64,000 bases of DNA from Bacteroides sp. (GTDB lineage Bacteria; Bacteroidota; Bacteroidia; Bacteroidales; Muribaculaceae). A program made the translations under genes and the position numbers. Below, one piece after another: positions 17,201 through 24,620 of this stretch (positions are counted from its first letter, which is position 1; the number at the start of each line of letters is the position of its first letter). The notes under the pieces are model-generated. The model did not search any database, was not told the DNA's origin, and saw only the letters and a program-made list of their open reading frames with translations. Where the stretch lies: NCBI GenBank assembly GCA_014802325.1, contig JAAVCK010000026.1:174135-238134 (forward strand), in the 5' to 3' direction.

Positions 17201-17815
17201 GCCACCGTAGGCGGACTGGTTCAGGATAAGCAGAATGACTATCCTCACTGGGTACAGGCTTCGGGCGACGTGACCGATGAAGCTGCCGTGCTTACCTCTA
17301 CATCTGATAAGATCATGTGCTACTACGGTCCTTCGTCAAAGGCGCTCTATCTCGAAGCTACAATCGAGGGTAATGTTAAGCTCAAGGTACAGGAGTCGCG
17401 TAACTGCGATATCGAGCCCGGATGGCGTACTATCCGCTCATTCAGCCAGGCTGATTCGCCCGTTCACACACAGCTCGATCTTAACCCCGAGTCGCACTTC
17501 GTAAAACTGTCTACTCCCACCAATAGCGGCAAAGCCACTGTGACTATGCTCCGTATCGCTGACGATAACGGCTCATACGGTCCTGACTTCACCGGTATCG
17601 AGAACATCAGAGCTACTGAATTCGGTTGCCTCGTTGAAGGTAACACCGTATATGTATCCGGAGCCAAGGCAGGTTCGATTGTCAATGTGTTTGACATTGC
17701 CGGTCGTCTCGTAGCCACTACGGTGACTGACGCAGCAGGCGCTGCCGAGCTCTCGCTCGAATCAGGCGTGGTAATCTTTACTATCGACGGCTATGCTGTG
17801 AAAGTGAGAATCTGA
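14300..17815 (+). CDS. Multidomain secreted pectate lyase (PL1)
   Basis: A 1171-residue exported enzyme. After the signal peptide (ending VSAQ) comes the PL1 parallel beta-helix (residues about 28-390), opening with FPGAEGFGRYTTGGRGGE and LNDSGTGSLRDAV, as in Bacteroidetes pectate lyases. The RNPKVKG segment at about 215 holds the likely catalytic arginine. A calcium-binding DTDGDGIPDAWE repeat (413-424) follows, then two fibronectin type III-like domains (about 460-555 and 556-655), a carbohydrate-binding-like beta domain (about 656-840) and an Ig-like domain (about 840-935). The last 75 residues (VYVSGAKAGSIVNVFDIAGR onward) look like a type IX sorting tail. It would cut polygalacturonate by beta-elimination at or outside the cell surface. 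Position after SusC/SusD suggests a shared substrate. Confidence 0.88.
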   Translation: MKRFIFPIVAGAMALSAVTVSAQEQLLAFPGAEGFGRYTTGGRGGEIYHVTNLNDSGTGSLRDAVSKENRIIVFDVSGTITLKSPLVFKGNNTVLGQTAPGEGIQVYGDRVSFSGANNLIVRYIRFRMGVNGTNGADACGVANGTDMIFDHLSVLWGRDENFSVSWDNKNNRPANITIQNSIIGQGLQSHSCGGLIQTIGGVTLYRNLYIENKTRNPKVKGLNQYVNNVVYNWGNGGCYIMSDSEGDSWADIENNYFMRGNWNSATDPFVRGIQSFRYYGAGNYYDDNKDGEINGHEMTVDEMKGAQDGTAPYSTWFASLDALNANITEYNATASEAVQLIPEIAGKMTALEALKWMPENVGPSLPAYDEVDQYIIDELSSWGTVGTKNGITSEKQLPHKGTGVLSGGVKPQDTDGDGIPDAWEIANGLNPNDASDAKAIAANGYANIENYVFTIDAPYPYIKKPVNLTVGEQAKTTISMNWELNKNTACGFIVEQSTDGNTFTEKGRVAAGVTTYTATDLTPNQDYYFRVRSFNNDGIYSDYSDVLKAETIGDPAAPSLSTDPQPENGSKVAVAGGLTLTWTNTTKAHFGTVKYSVYIGTDAANLPLLAENLTATTYKISEDLAAGKTYYWRVDATNDIGTTTGTVWSFSSTAGGVLFYTDFYHQPAAWAAKFENISDNTNVSNSADARSEFDGMVIGCGSDAIRMIAMSGANNSADGTKDYGPATPEDEGASDRCLQFYTTKAGGYVSTPTVTGPCVVTIYAGNPDKSSKTIKLNTIVNGTETTVADLTLGASKRMYKFEYTYTSGGTVQFKIDANGKKVNINDILVERYVAEGGDQALELTAGELNYTDMSYADGSMQLTFNQDIKYNGGAVILGKTQYEGASISASGKKLTISYENLNVNTEYTLSFPSGAITNIAGTQSYVTEVKFNTCDFPALKADGETHYGKAAKELPLNFAPFTTVAPFATVGGLVQDKQNDYPHWVQASGDVTDEAAVLTSTSDKIMCYYGPSSKALYLEATIEGNVKLKVQESRNCDIEPGWRTIRSFSQADSPVHTQLDLNPESHFVKLSTPTNSGKATVTMLRIADDNGSYGPDFTGIENIRATEFGCLVEGNTVYVSGAKAGSIVNVFDIAGRLVATTVTDAAGAAELSLESGVVIFTIDGYAVKVRI

Positions 17816-17839
17816 TATTTCCACTATCATTAATACTTG

Positions 17840-17873
17840 GCAAAGGTCTGACAACTGTCGGGCCTTTGCTTTT
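17840..17873 (+). terminator. Terminator after the pectate lyase gene
   Basis: A 13-bp stem, 17840-17852 with 17857-17869, includes two G-U pairs, has an AACT loop and is followed by TTTTGTTGT. Confidence 0.9.
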
Positions 17874-17888
17874 GTTGTATTTTTGTTG

Positions 17889-17896
17889 TAATTTTG
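17889..17896 (+). promoter_or_regulatory. -7 box immediately before the tRNA nucleotidyltransferase start
   Basis: TAATTTTG lies only five bases before ATG 17902. If it is used, transcription would begin at or just after the start codon, giving a leaderless message. Confidence 0.5.
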
Positions 17897-17901
17897 CAGA
17901 A

Positions 17902-19371
17902 ATGAATTCACAAGAATACCATAGGATTCTCGACTATCTGCGCCGCCTCATAGAGTCGACGCAGTGGGAGAGTCATGTATATGCCGTGGGAGGATGCTGT
18001 CGCGATGAAATCATGGGCGAGCCTATCAAGGATATAGACCTTGCCGTGGATTTGCCGGGTGGGGGTATTGGCTTCGCCGAATGGCTTCACGGACGCCGGC
18101 TCATAGAAAATGAACCGGTGACGTATCCGAAATTCGGCACTGCCATGGTGGTGCTCAAGCAGTTTCCCGACGTGGAGCTCGAACTTGTGCAGACCCGCCG
18201 TGAGAAATATTCCGACCGCAATTCGCGCTGTCCCGAGACCGCTTTCGGCTCTATCGAGGAAGACTGCCTGCGGCGTGATCTCACCGTCAATTCGATATTC
18301 TATAATATCACTACAGGTAAGACTGTAGATATCACCGGCTGCGGTCTAGCTGATATAGAGCGACAACTGCTCAGAACTCCGGCTGACCCTGACGTGACCT
18401 TCGATGATGATCCGGTAAGAATATTGCGGTGCATACGTTTTGCCGCACGCTTCGGGTGGACGATAGATCACGCTACCTATGAGGGTATGTGCCGCAACGT
18501 AGAGCGCCTTCGTATAGTGTCGCCCCGTCGTCTGCGCATGGAACTGGAGAAAATGCTCATGTCGCCGCGCCCGGCTCTTGCACTTACGCTGCTGCGCGAT
18601 ACCGGTGCAATGCCTTACATAATGCCCGCCCTTGCCGCTATTTATGACTTGCCCACACGGTATGAAAACCATACCGTATGGCAGCATACGCTTAAGACCG
18701 TTACACTCGTTCCCGACGATATTCGACTGCGTTGGGCGGCTCTGCTTCTCGACGCAGGTAAAGGTGTGCCGGTGTCCTCTGATCCCAAAAAGGGCCGTCA
18801 GCCCCACGATCTGGAATCGCGCAGAATAGTGTGGCGCATACTTCCCCGGTTGCGCTACGACGAAGACGTTATAGAAGACGTGGCATTTTTGGTAAGGTAT
18901 CACACCTTTTTCAAAGGTTCGGGCCCTGACGGAGAAAAACTCTCAGACGTGAGGATGCGAAAGATTCAGTATCAGAGCGGCACTCCCGAGCGGTTTGAAA
19001 TGCTGCTGAAATTAGTCGAGGCCGATAATCTCGCTTATCCCGACGCGGCCTCACTCGCCGGTCAGACTGAAGGAATCAGACGACACTCGGTGCGTCTGGT
19101 GGCCGATGGCACTGCCATGTTCGGATACCGTCTGCCTGTCTCTGTGCAGAAGTTGCGGCGCATAATCCGTGCGCGCACTGCCAAGCAAGTGCGCGAAGCG
19201 CGTGATTACCTGCTGTCGCTTGCCTACGAAAATCCGCTCCTCACCGCTGAGGATATGGAAAAACGGCTTGCAAAATTGAAGTCAAGCGATAAATCTCGAC
19301 AAAAATCCAATAAGACGCCTAACAATGGAGGTAAGAATAGACCCAACGTGGAAAAGCGCTCTCGCCGCTGA
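17902..19371 (+). CDS. cca: tRNA nucleotidyltransferase / poly(A) polymerase family with HD domain
   Basis: A 489-residue protein with an N-terminal polymerase-beta-type nucleotidyltransferase domain: VYAVGGCCRDEIMG, then KDIDLAVD, which supplies the two metal-binding aspartates. RRDLTVNSIFYN and the RNA-binding helix RILRCIRFAARFGW follow, as in CCA-adding enzymes. A C-terminal HD-like region (around residues 245-360, LPTRYENHTVWQHTLKTV) follows. It would add or repair the CCA end of tRNA. The start at 17902 fits homologues; an extra 12 codons upstream would overlap the terminator. The last 30 residues are rich in Lys, Asn and Arg and overlap the next gene by 47 bp. Confidence 0.88.
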   Translation: MNSQEYHRILDYLRRLIESTQWESHVYAVGGCCRDEIMGEPIKDIDLAVDLPGGGIGFAEWLHGRRLIENEPVTYPKFGTAMVVLKQFPDVELELVQTRREKYSDRNSRCPETAFGSIEEDCLRRDLTVNSIFYNITTGKTVDITGCGLADIERQLLRTPADPDVTFDDDPVRILRCIRFAARFGWTIDHATYEGMCRNVERLRIVSPRRLRMELEKMLMSPRPALALTLLRDTGAMPYIMPALAAIYDLPTRYENHTVWQHTLKTVTLVPDDIRLRWAALLLDAGKGVPVSSDPKKGRQPHDLESRRIVWRILPRLRYDEDVIEDVAFLVRYHTFFKGSGPDGEKLSDVRMRKIQYQSGTPERFEMLLKLVEADNLAYPDAASLAGQTEGIRRHSVRLVADGTAMFGYRLPVSVQKLRRIIRARTAKQVREARDYLLSLAYENPLLTAEDMEKRLAKLKSSDKSRQKSNKTPNNGGKNRPNVEKRSRR

Positions 19372-19987
19372 GTGGGATAAGCCATACTTTGTGGAACTGA
19401 CCGATTTCGTGCGCCGCGAGTATGCCACGGCCACCGTATATCCACCCGCATCGCAGATTTTCGCTGCCTTTGACGCATGCCCGGCCGACAGGGTGAAGGT
19501 CGTGATACTCGGTCAGGATCCCTATCACGGACCAGGTCAGGCCAACGGCTTGAGTTTTTCGGTCAACGATGGAGTGCCTCTGCCTCGTTCACTCGAAAAT
19601 ATCTACCGAGAGTTGCGCAGTGATCTCGGCACGGAGCCTCCGGTGTCGGGCAATCTCATGCGGTGGGCACGTCAGGGTGTGCTCATGCTTAACGCCACAC
19701 TCACAGTGCGCGCGCATACACCAACATCGCATTCACGCCGCGGCTGGGAGATGCTCACCGATGCCGCCATACGTTACCTTGCCACACAGCGCAGCAATAT
19801 CGTGTTTATACTCTGGGGCTCGTTTGCCCGAAGCAAGAGTGAATTTATCGATCCGTCGCGTCACTGCATCATCACGTCGGCTCATCCGTCGCCGCTCAGC
19901 GCGTCGCGCGGATTTTTCGGCAGCCGGCCTTTCTCTAAAGCTAATGAATATCTCGTCAGTCACGGACTGACTCCAATAGAATGGTAA
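19325..19987 (+). CDS. ung: Uracil-DNA glycosylase (family 1)
   Basis: A 220-residue enzyme that removes uracil from DNA in base excision repair. The water-activating motif GQDPYHG is at residues 63-69 with catalytic D65. The uracil-binding segment LMLNATLTV and the DNA-binding HPSPLSA loop near residue 187 are intact. Length is standard. Its start lies inside the end of the tRNA nucleotidyltransferase gene in another frame, so the two are tightly coupled. No inhibitor gene is seen nearby. Confidence 0.96.
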   Translation: MEVRIDPTWKSALAAEWDKPYFVELTDFVRREYATATVYPPASQIFAAFDACPADRVKVVILGQDPYHGPGQANGLSFSVNDGVPLPRSLENIYRELRSDLGTEPPVSGNLMRWARQGVLMLNATLTVRAHTPTSHSRRGWEMLTDAAIRYLATQRSNIVFILWGSFARSKSEFIDPSRHCIITSAHPSPLSASRGFFGSRPFSKANEYLVSHGLTPIEW

Positions 19988-20382
19988 TGAATCTGAATCA
20001 AAGAATAGAACGCGCACTCGATCTGCGCCGACAGGGCTACAACTGCGCCCAATGTGTGGCTATGGTGTTTGAAGACATCACAGCCACTGATCCCGACCTG
20101 CTTTCACGCTTCACGGCCGGCCTCGGTACGGGAGTAGGGGGGCTGCGCGAAATCTGCGGTGCCGTATCGGCTATGGCTATCGTAGACAGTCTGACCGGGT
20201 ATAAATCTCCTGACGATAAGGCTGAGCTTTACACCACAGTCAGCTCTGATGGCGAGAAATTCCGCAGCATAAACGGTTCACTGGTGTGTCGTGAGTTGAA
20301 GCGTCCGGGAGGCAAACCGTGTCCTCAACTGATAGCCGATGCCGTCACCATACTATATAACCGTTTGATTGGTAATGAATAA
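19981..20382 (+). CDS. C_GCAxxG_C_C family redox-type protein
   Basis: A 133-residue cysteine-rich protein of the C_GCAxxG_C_C family. The cysteines sit at C22 and C25 (NCAQC), C59 (REICGAVSAM), C103 (LVCRELK) and C114 (KPCPQ), in the family order. Members are thought to bind a metal or act in redox chemistry, but no reaction is established. It overlaps the end of ung by 7 bp; a second ATG at 19987 forms a TAATG junction with the ung stop and is an equally good start. It is followed by the T9SS plug gene with another overlap. Confidence 0.8.
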   Translation: MVMNLNQRIERALDLRRQGYNCAQCVAMVFEDITATDPDLLSRFTAGLGTGVGGLREICGAVSAMAIVDSLTGYKSPDDKAELYTTVSSDGEKFRSINGSLVCRELKRPGGKPCPQLIADAVTILYNRLIGNE

Positions 20383-21640
20383 GGCGATATATGTACTGCT
20401 GTTGACGGTCATGCCTGCAATGGTTTTTGCCGGCGATCTGACTGATACATCTACGGCCATCTTTGATCCGGCATTCCGCACGCTTCAGGTCGAGGTCGAC
20501 GGCGATCCCTATGCCCCTGACGTGATAGTGTCGGGTGATGATGCCGACCGTATCGTCATATCCTTTGATGAGCTTGCGTCTGACCGGCGATACATGCGCT
20601 ATCAACTTATACACTGCGACCGCGACTGGCAACCCGAACAGCTTGTCGACTCTGAATTTATCGACGGATTCAACGAAGCTCCGGTGGAGGATTACCGATA
20701 CTCGCGGGCCACGCTTGTGCAATACGTACATTACACCATTCGTATTCCCGACGAGAATATGCGCATCACCGCGCCCGGAAATTATCTGGTGAGAGTATAT
20801 GATGAGAACGACCCGGATGAGACTTTGCTCCAGGCGCGGTTTGGAGTATGCGATTGCTCGATGGATGCACGTGCCACTGTGAGTTCGCGCACAGATATCG
20901 ACACCAACTTGTCGCATCAGCAGCTTGATGTGACCGTTGACACAAAGCATACGACGGTGCGTGATATGTTTGGTGACATATATGTCACCGTCAGTCAGAA
21001 CGGGCGAGTGGATAATACTGTTACGGTCAACCGTCCGTTGCGCGTCAATGCCGGGGTGCAGGTGTATGAGCATAACCGAGACCTGATATTTCCCGCCGGC
21101 AACGAATACCGACGCGTCGAGCCTATTTCAACCCGTTATCCCGGCATGGGAGTAGAGAATATCGAGTATCACGCTCCGGTCTATCAGATCACGCTTGCCA
21201 CCGACGGCGCCCGCAACCGGTCGGGTTATCAGTTTGACAGCACTCAGCACGGCCGGTATCTGGTAAGAGAATATAATTCCACCGATTCGGATGTGGAGGC
21301 TGACTACGTGATGGTGCACTTCGCCCTTGAAGTACCCCGCATGGAAAATGCCGATGTGTTTCTCGACGGCGACTTTGTGATGCGGCGATTTGACCCTACC
21401 TCGCGTATGGTGTGGAATCACGCCACAGGCCGCTATGAAACGTCACTGCTTCTCAAGCAGGGAGCTTATAATTATCAGTATCTCACGGTGCCTACGGGTT
21501 CGATGACCGGAACAACTTCGCCGGTGGAAGGTGACTACTATGAGACGGTTAATGAATATGAGATACGCGTATATCACCGCCCGCCCGGAACGAGATATGA
21601 CCGACTTGTCGGTATCACCACCGCCACGTCGGGCCGATGA
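20375..21640 (+). CDS. Type IX secretion system plug protein (DUF5103)
   Basis: A 421-residue exported protein with a signal peptide ending VFAG. The family is recognised from the early FDPAFRTLQVEVDGDPYAPDVI segment, the LIHCDRDWQPEQLVDSEFIDGFN motif and the C-terminal YNYQYLTVP and GDYYETVNEYEIRVYHRPPG motifs. DUF5103 proteins have been described as plugging the SprA (Sov) translocon of the type IX secretion system on the periplasmic side. ATG 20375 overlaps the previous stop; an in-frame TTG two codons earlier is less likely. Its presence agrees with the sorting-type tails on the secreted proteins at 13-17.8 kb. Confidence 0.85.
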   Translation: MNKAIYVLLLTVMPAMVFAGDLTDTSTAIFDPAFRTLQVEVDGDPYAPDVIVSGDDADRIVISFDELASDRRYMRYQLIHCDRDWQPEQLVDSEFIDGFNEAPVEDYRYSRATLVQYVHYTIRIPDENMRITAPGNYLVRVYDENDPDETLLQARFGVCDCSMDARATVSSRTDIDTNLSHQQLDVTVDTKHTTVRDMFGDIYVTVSQNGRVDNTVTVNRPLRVNAGVQVYEHNRDLIFPAGNEYRRVEPISTRYPGMGVENIEYHAPVYQITLATDGARNRSGYQFDSTQHGRYLVREYNSTDSDVEADYVMVHFALEVPRMENADVFLDGDFVMRRFDPTSRMVWNHATGRYETSLLLKQGAYNYQYLTVPTGSMTGTTSPVEGDYYETVNEYEIRVYHRPPGTRYDRLVGITTATSGR

Positions 21641-21660
21641 CCTAAAAAAGTATTTAATTA

Positions 21661-22266
21661 ATGGAAGAAGAACAGATTATGTTTCAGATACAGGATACAC
21701 TCGTATCGCTCGATCTTGCCGAGCGCTTTTTCTGCTGCGACCTTGACAAGTGCCATGGTCAGTGCTGTATTGACGGTGATGCCGGAGCTCCCATCACTGA
21801 AGCCGAACGCGATATTATCAATGAAATCGCCCCCGGACTCCGCGACGACCTGCTGCCGCGCGCGCTCGAAGTGATCGACAGCGAGGGCACGAGTTATGTC
21901 GACGAGGAAGGCGATCTGGTTACTCAGATTATCGACGGCCGTAATTGTGTATTCACTTGCTATGGTCCTGGCGGCATGTGTCTGTGTGCCATAGAAAAGG
22001 CTTGTGCACAGGGCCGCACGAGCGGTTTCCGTAAACCGTCGTCGTGTGCGCTTTATCCGGTGCGCCTTACCCGATATCCTACGTTTACCGCCGTCAACTA
22101 TCACCGCTGGAAGATATGCCGTCCGGCTGAGGCCTTGGGCCGTAAACTTGGTATAAGGCTTTATAAGTTTCTCGAAGGCCCGCTGACGGAGCATTTCGGG
22201 CGCGAGTGGTACGACGAACTTGTACTCGCTTGCGAAACGTATCTTGACGATACCGCCGCTGAATGA
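21661..22266 (+). CDS. DUF3109 family cysteine-rich protein
   Basis: A 201-residue protein with CCDLDKCHGQCCIDGDAGAP near the start, CVFTCYGPGGMCLCAIEKAC in the middle and PSSCALYPVR later. The many paired cysteines suggest a metal or Fe-S cofactor; DUF3109 is related to the YkgJ/CxxCxxCC zinc- or iron-chelate families. An alternative start at ATG 21679 gives MFQIQDTLVSLDL, which fits how many homologues begin, and has an AGAAGAAC purine tract before it. It is the last gene of the run beginning at 17.9 kb and ends at a bidirectional terminator. Confidence 0.85.
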   Translation: MEEEQIMFQIQDTLVSLDLAERFFCCDLDKCHGQCCIDGDAGAPITEAERDIINEIAPGLRDDLLPRALEVIDSEGTSYVDEEGDLVTQIIDGRNCVFTCYGPGGMCLCAIEKACAQGRTSGFRKPSSCALYPVRLTRYPTFTAVNYHRWKICRPAEALGRKLGIRLYKFLEGPLTEHFGREWYDELVLACETYLDDTAAE

Positions 22267-22272
22267 TAAAAG

Positions 22273-22309
22273 TAATCGCCCGCCGGAAGTGAATTTCGGC
22301 GGGCGATTA
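22273..22309. terminator. Bidirectional terminator between DUF3109 and TnpR-passenger-like genes
   Basis: A perfect 13-bp stem, 22273-22285 with 22297-22309, has an 11-base loop and A/T-rich flanks on both sides. Confidence 0.88.
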
Positions 22310-22332
22310 TTATGTGGCGGGGTAGAGGCTTC

Positions 22333-22887
22333 TTATTCGTCGAAAGTCATTTCGTCAAATCCTGCGGCGTCAAATTCATCCTCGTTAAATTCGGTTGATC
22401 CGTAGAAATCATCATCCATGTCAGAGTCAGCGGCCACTCGGGCGGCTTTGGCGTCGATTTTTGCGTCAAACTCATCCATATCCACGCTCTGCTGAGGAGC
22501 TTCGCCCATCGACACAGTGCAGAGAGGATCTTTGAGAGTCTTGCCGGTGATGAAGTTTTTCATCTCGATAAAGAACGAGCGGTCAGTCAGATAATCAAAC
22601 ACCCATACGAGTCGCTGACCTTCGTCTTCTATAAGGTCGCTCAAGGGAGTGTCTTCCATCAGATACACGTCTTCCGACGAATCTGACCCCATATCCTCAA
22701 GAGTGATTTCCTTATCGCGTTCCCATCCTTCGTCGCACAGGAAAAATGAGCTCATCTGACTTTTATCATAACCGGTGCAGTCACATATTGCATTTCTGAG
22801 ATCGAGGAAAGTAGCATCGGCATCAATCTGAATTTCTCGCTTGAAGTTTTCTACTTCATCTGACACGAGTCGAAAATTATATATCAT
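22333..22887 (-). CDS. IS1096 passenger TnpR / pRiA4b ORF-3-like protein
   Basis: A 184-residue acidic protein. The opening YNFRLVSDEVENFKREIQID and the FLCDEGWERDKEITLEDMG segment match the plasmid pRiA4b ORF-3-like fold (IS1096 passenger TnpR family), which in Bacteroidetes is a chromosomal, conserved gene and not a resolvase. Residues about 130-184 form a highly acidic, low-complexity tail. No serine-recombinase catalytic motif is present. A TATTTTCG element on the minus strand near 22921-22928 may serve as promoter. Its role is unknown. Confidence 0.8.
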   Translation of the reverse strand: MIYNFRLVSDEVENFKREIQIDADATFLDLRNAICDCTGYDKSQMSSFFLCDEGWERDKEITLEDMGSDSSEDVYLMEDTPLSDLIEDEGQRLVWVFDYLTDRSFFIEMKNFITGKTLKDPLCTVSMGEAPQQSVDMDEFDAKIDAKAARVAADSDMDDDFYGSTEFNEDEFDAAGFDEMTFDE

Positions 22888-23045
22888 GTTATGTTGAATT
22901 TTTTTGATTGCGTTATTTGATGCGAAAATAATAACTTTTTTCTAAAACAAGAAAAAAAAATGACTCCAAGTAAAATTTTTCTTTTTAAGTTACAGAGAAT
23001 GTTAAAAGAGGCGGTAATTTCACTCTAACATATTTAGATTTTCAT

Positions 23046-23053
23046 TATCTTTG
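23046..23053 (+). promoter_or_regulatory. Promoter -7 box of nnr
   Basis: TATCTTTG lies 32 bp before the nnr start. The 198-bp gap between the divergent genes is A/T-rich and holds nothing else recognisable. Confidence 0.65.
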
Positions 23054-23084
23054 CATTTCACTATCCAACCCCCAAAAAATTAAA

Positions 23085-24605
23085 ATGAAAATTTTCTCAT
23101 CCGAAAATATCCGCAATATCGACAGGGCTACCATTCAGGAAGGCACATCGGCCATGGAGCTTATCCATCGTGTTGCTGAAGGAGTCGTGAAGGAAATCGT
23201 GCAGCGGTTCGGCACGTCGAAGCCCATAGTGGTTTTCGCCGGTCCGGGCAACAACGGTGCTGATGCCCTCATAGTGGCGAAGCTGCTTATCGAGGCCGGA
23301 TATTCGCCGGAAATATATCTGTTCAATATCAAAGGCAACAGCCTGTCGCGTGACTGCCGCGAAGCCTATGGCGAACTCATGACACTGCCGTCGGTGAAGA
23401 TGACCGAGATTATCGACACCGCACGCATCCCTGAGTTAAGCCCGGCGCATCTGGTGGTCGACGGTCTATTCGGCACGGGTCTCCGCGATTCACTCGAAGG
23501 AGGCTTCAAGATGCTGGCAAGATATATATCTGAAAAGGGTGCGACGGTTTATTCAATTGATATACCGTCGGGGCTGTTCTGTGACTGGAATCAGGGAAAT
23601 CTGTCGCGCGACATGGTTCATGCCACCATGACCTTTGCCGTGCAATATCCCCGTCTGTCATTTTTCCTGCGCGATAATGCCGATATAGTAGGGCAGTGGA
23701 AACTGCTCGATATAGGTCTGAGCAAAACTGCCGCGGCTGCCACTCCCACTAAATATTATTATGTGGAGTGTGCAGAGGTAGCCGACGTGCTGAAGCATCG
23801 CAAACCGTTCAGCTCCAAATCGGATTTCGGTACGGCGCTTATATATAGCGGCTGCTACGGCATGATGGGTGCAGCCGTGATGGCGGCCAGAGGCGCGCTG
23901 AGAGCAGGTGTGGGAAAACTTACCGTCCACTCCGGACGCTGCGGATTCGACATACTTCAGTCGCAGGTGCCCGAAGCTCTGTTTGAGCCTGACCCTAAGG
24001 ATATACTTATATCCGACATGTCTCCCCGGCATAATTACGACGCTATATGCGCCGGCCCCGGCATAGGTGTCAACGATGCCACCCGCGGAGCGCTCAAGTC
24101 TCTTATCATGAATGTGAGGAATCCGCTGGTGCTTGATGCCGACGCCCTTAATATTATCGCCAAAGAGCCGTCGCTGCTCAATCATCTTGCGCCCGGAACC
24201 ATTCTTACGCCTCATGCCGGAGAATTTGACCGCATATTCGGGCAGCATACTTCCGCCGAGGCCCGACTTATCAGAGCCACCGAGGTGTCACACAAATATA
24301 AGGTGAACATTGTGATGAAAGGGCATTATACGGCAGTGGTGCGCCACGACGGCAATGTGTTCTTCAATTCCACCGGCTCTCCGGCTATGGCTACTCCCGG
24401 GAGCGGCGATGTGCTCGCCGGCGTGATTACAGCTTTGCTCGCGCAGGGCTACAAACCAGGTACCGCAGCAGTGGCCGGAGTGTATATACACGGACTGGCC
24501 GGAGAGATGGCTGCTGAAATCCACGGCGAGTATGGCACTACCGCTATCGATATTGCTGAAAACGTGGGCCGTGCCATAGCATCGATACTTAAAACTAAGA
24601 AATAA
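23085..24605 (+). CDS. nnr: Bifunctional NAD(P)H-hydrate epimerase / dehydratase
   Basis: A 506-residue fusion that repairs damaged NAD(P)H. The N-terminal YjeF epimerase domain (residues about 1-215) shows VVFAGPGNNGADALIVAKLL, DGLFGTGL and SIDIPSGL. The C-terminal ribokinase-like dehydratase domain (about 225-506) shows AGPGIG, LVLDADALNI, TPHAGEFDRI and the nucleotide loop TGSPAMATPGSGDVLAG. In the epimerase motif the usual GNNGGDG reads GNNGADA, a small deviation near the active site. It is followed 15 bp later by the DUF4831 gene. Confidence 0.95.
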   Translation: MKIFSSENIRNIDRATIQEGTSAMELIHRVAEGVVKEIVQRFGTSKPIVVFAGPGNNGADALIVAKLLIEAGYSPEIYLFNIKGNSLSRDCREAYGELMTLPSVKMTEIIDTARIPELSPAHLVVDGLFGTGLRDSLEGGFKMLARYISEKGATVYSIDIPSGLFCDWNQGNLSRDMVHATMTFAVQYPRLSFFLRDNADIVGQWKLLDIGLSKTAAAATPTKYYYVECAEVADVLKHRKPFSSKSDFGTALIYSGCYGMMGAAVMAARGALRAGVGKLTVHSGRCGFDILQSQVPEALFEPDPKDILISDMSPRHNYDAICAGPGIGVNDATRGALKSLIMNVRNPLVLDADALNIIAKEPSLLNHLAPGTILTPHAGEFDRIFGQHTSAEARLIRATEVSHKYKVNIVMKGHYTAVVRHDGNVFFNSTGSPAMATPGSGDVLAGVITALLAQGYKPGTAAVAGVYIHGLAGEMAAEIHGEYGTTAIDIAENVGRAIASILKTKK

Positions 24606-24620
24606 TTTAAATCTGCAACT

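Noticed and set aside
20345..21073. A 242-codon open frame antisense to the T9SS plug gene
   Set aside because: Mirror frame of a strongly biased gene; no ribosome site or recognisable domain.
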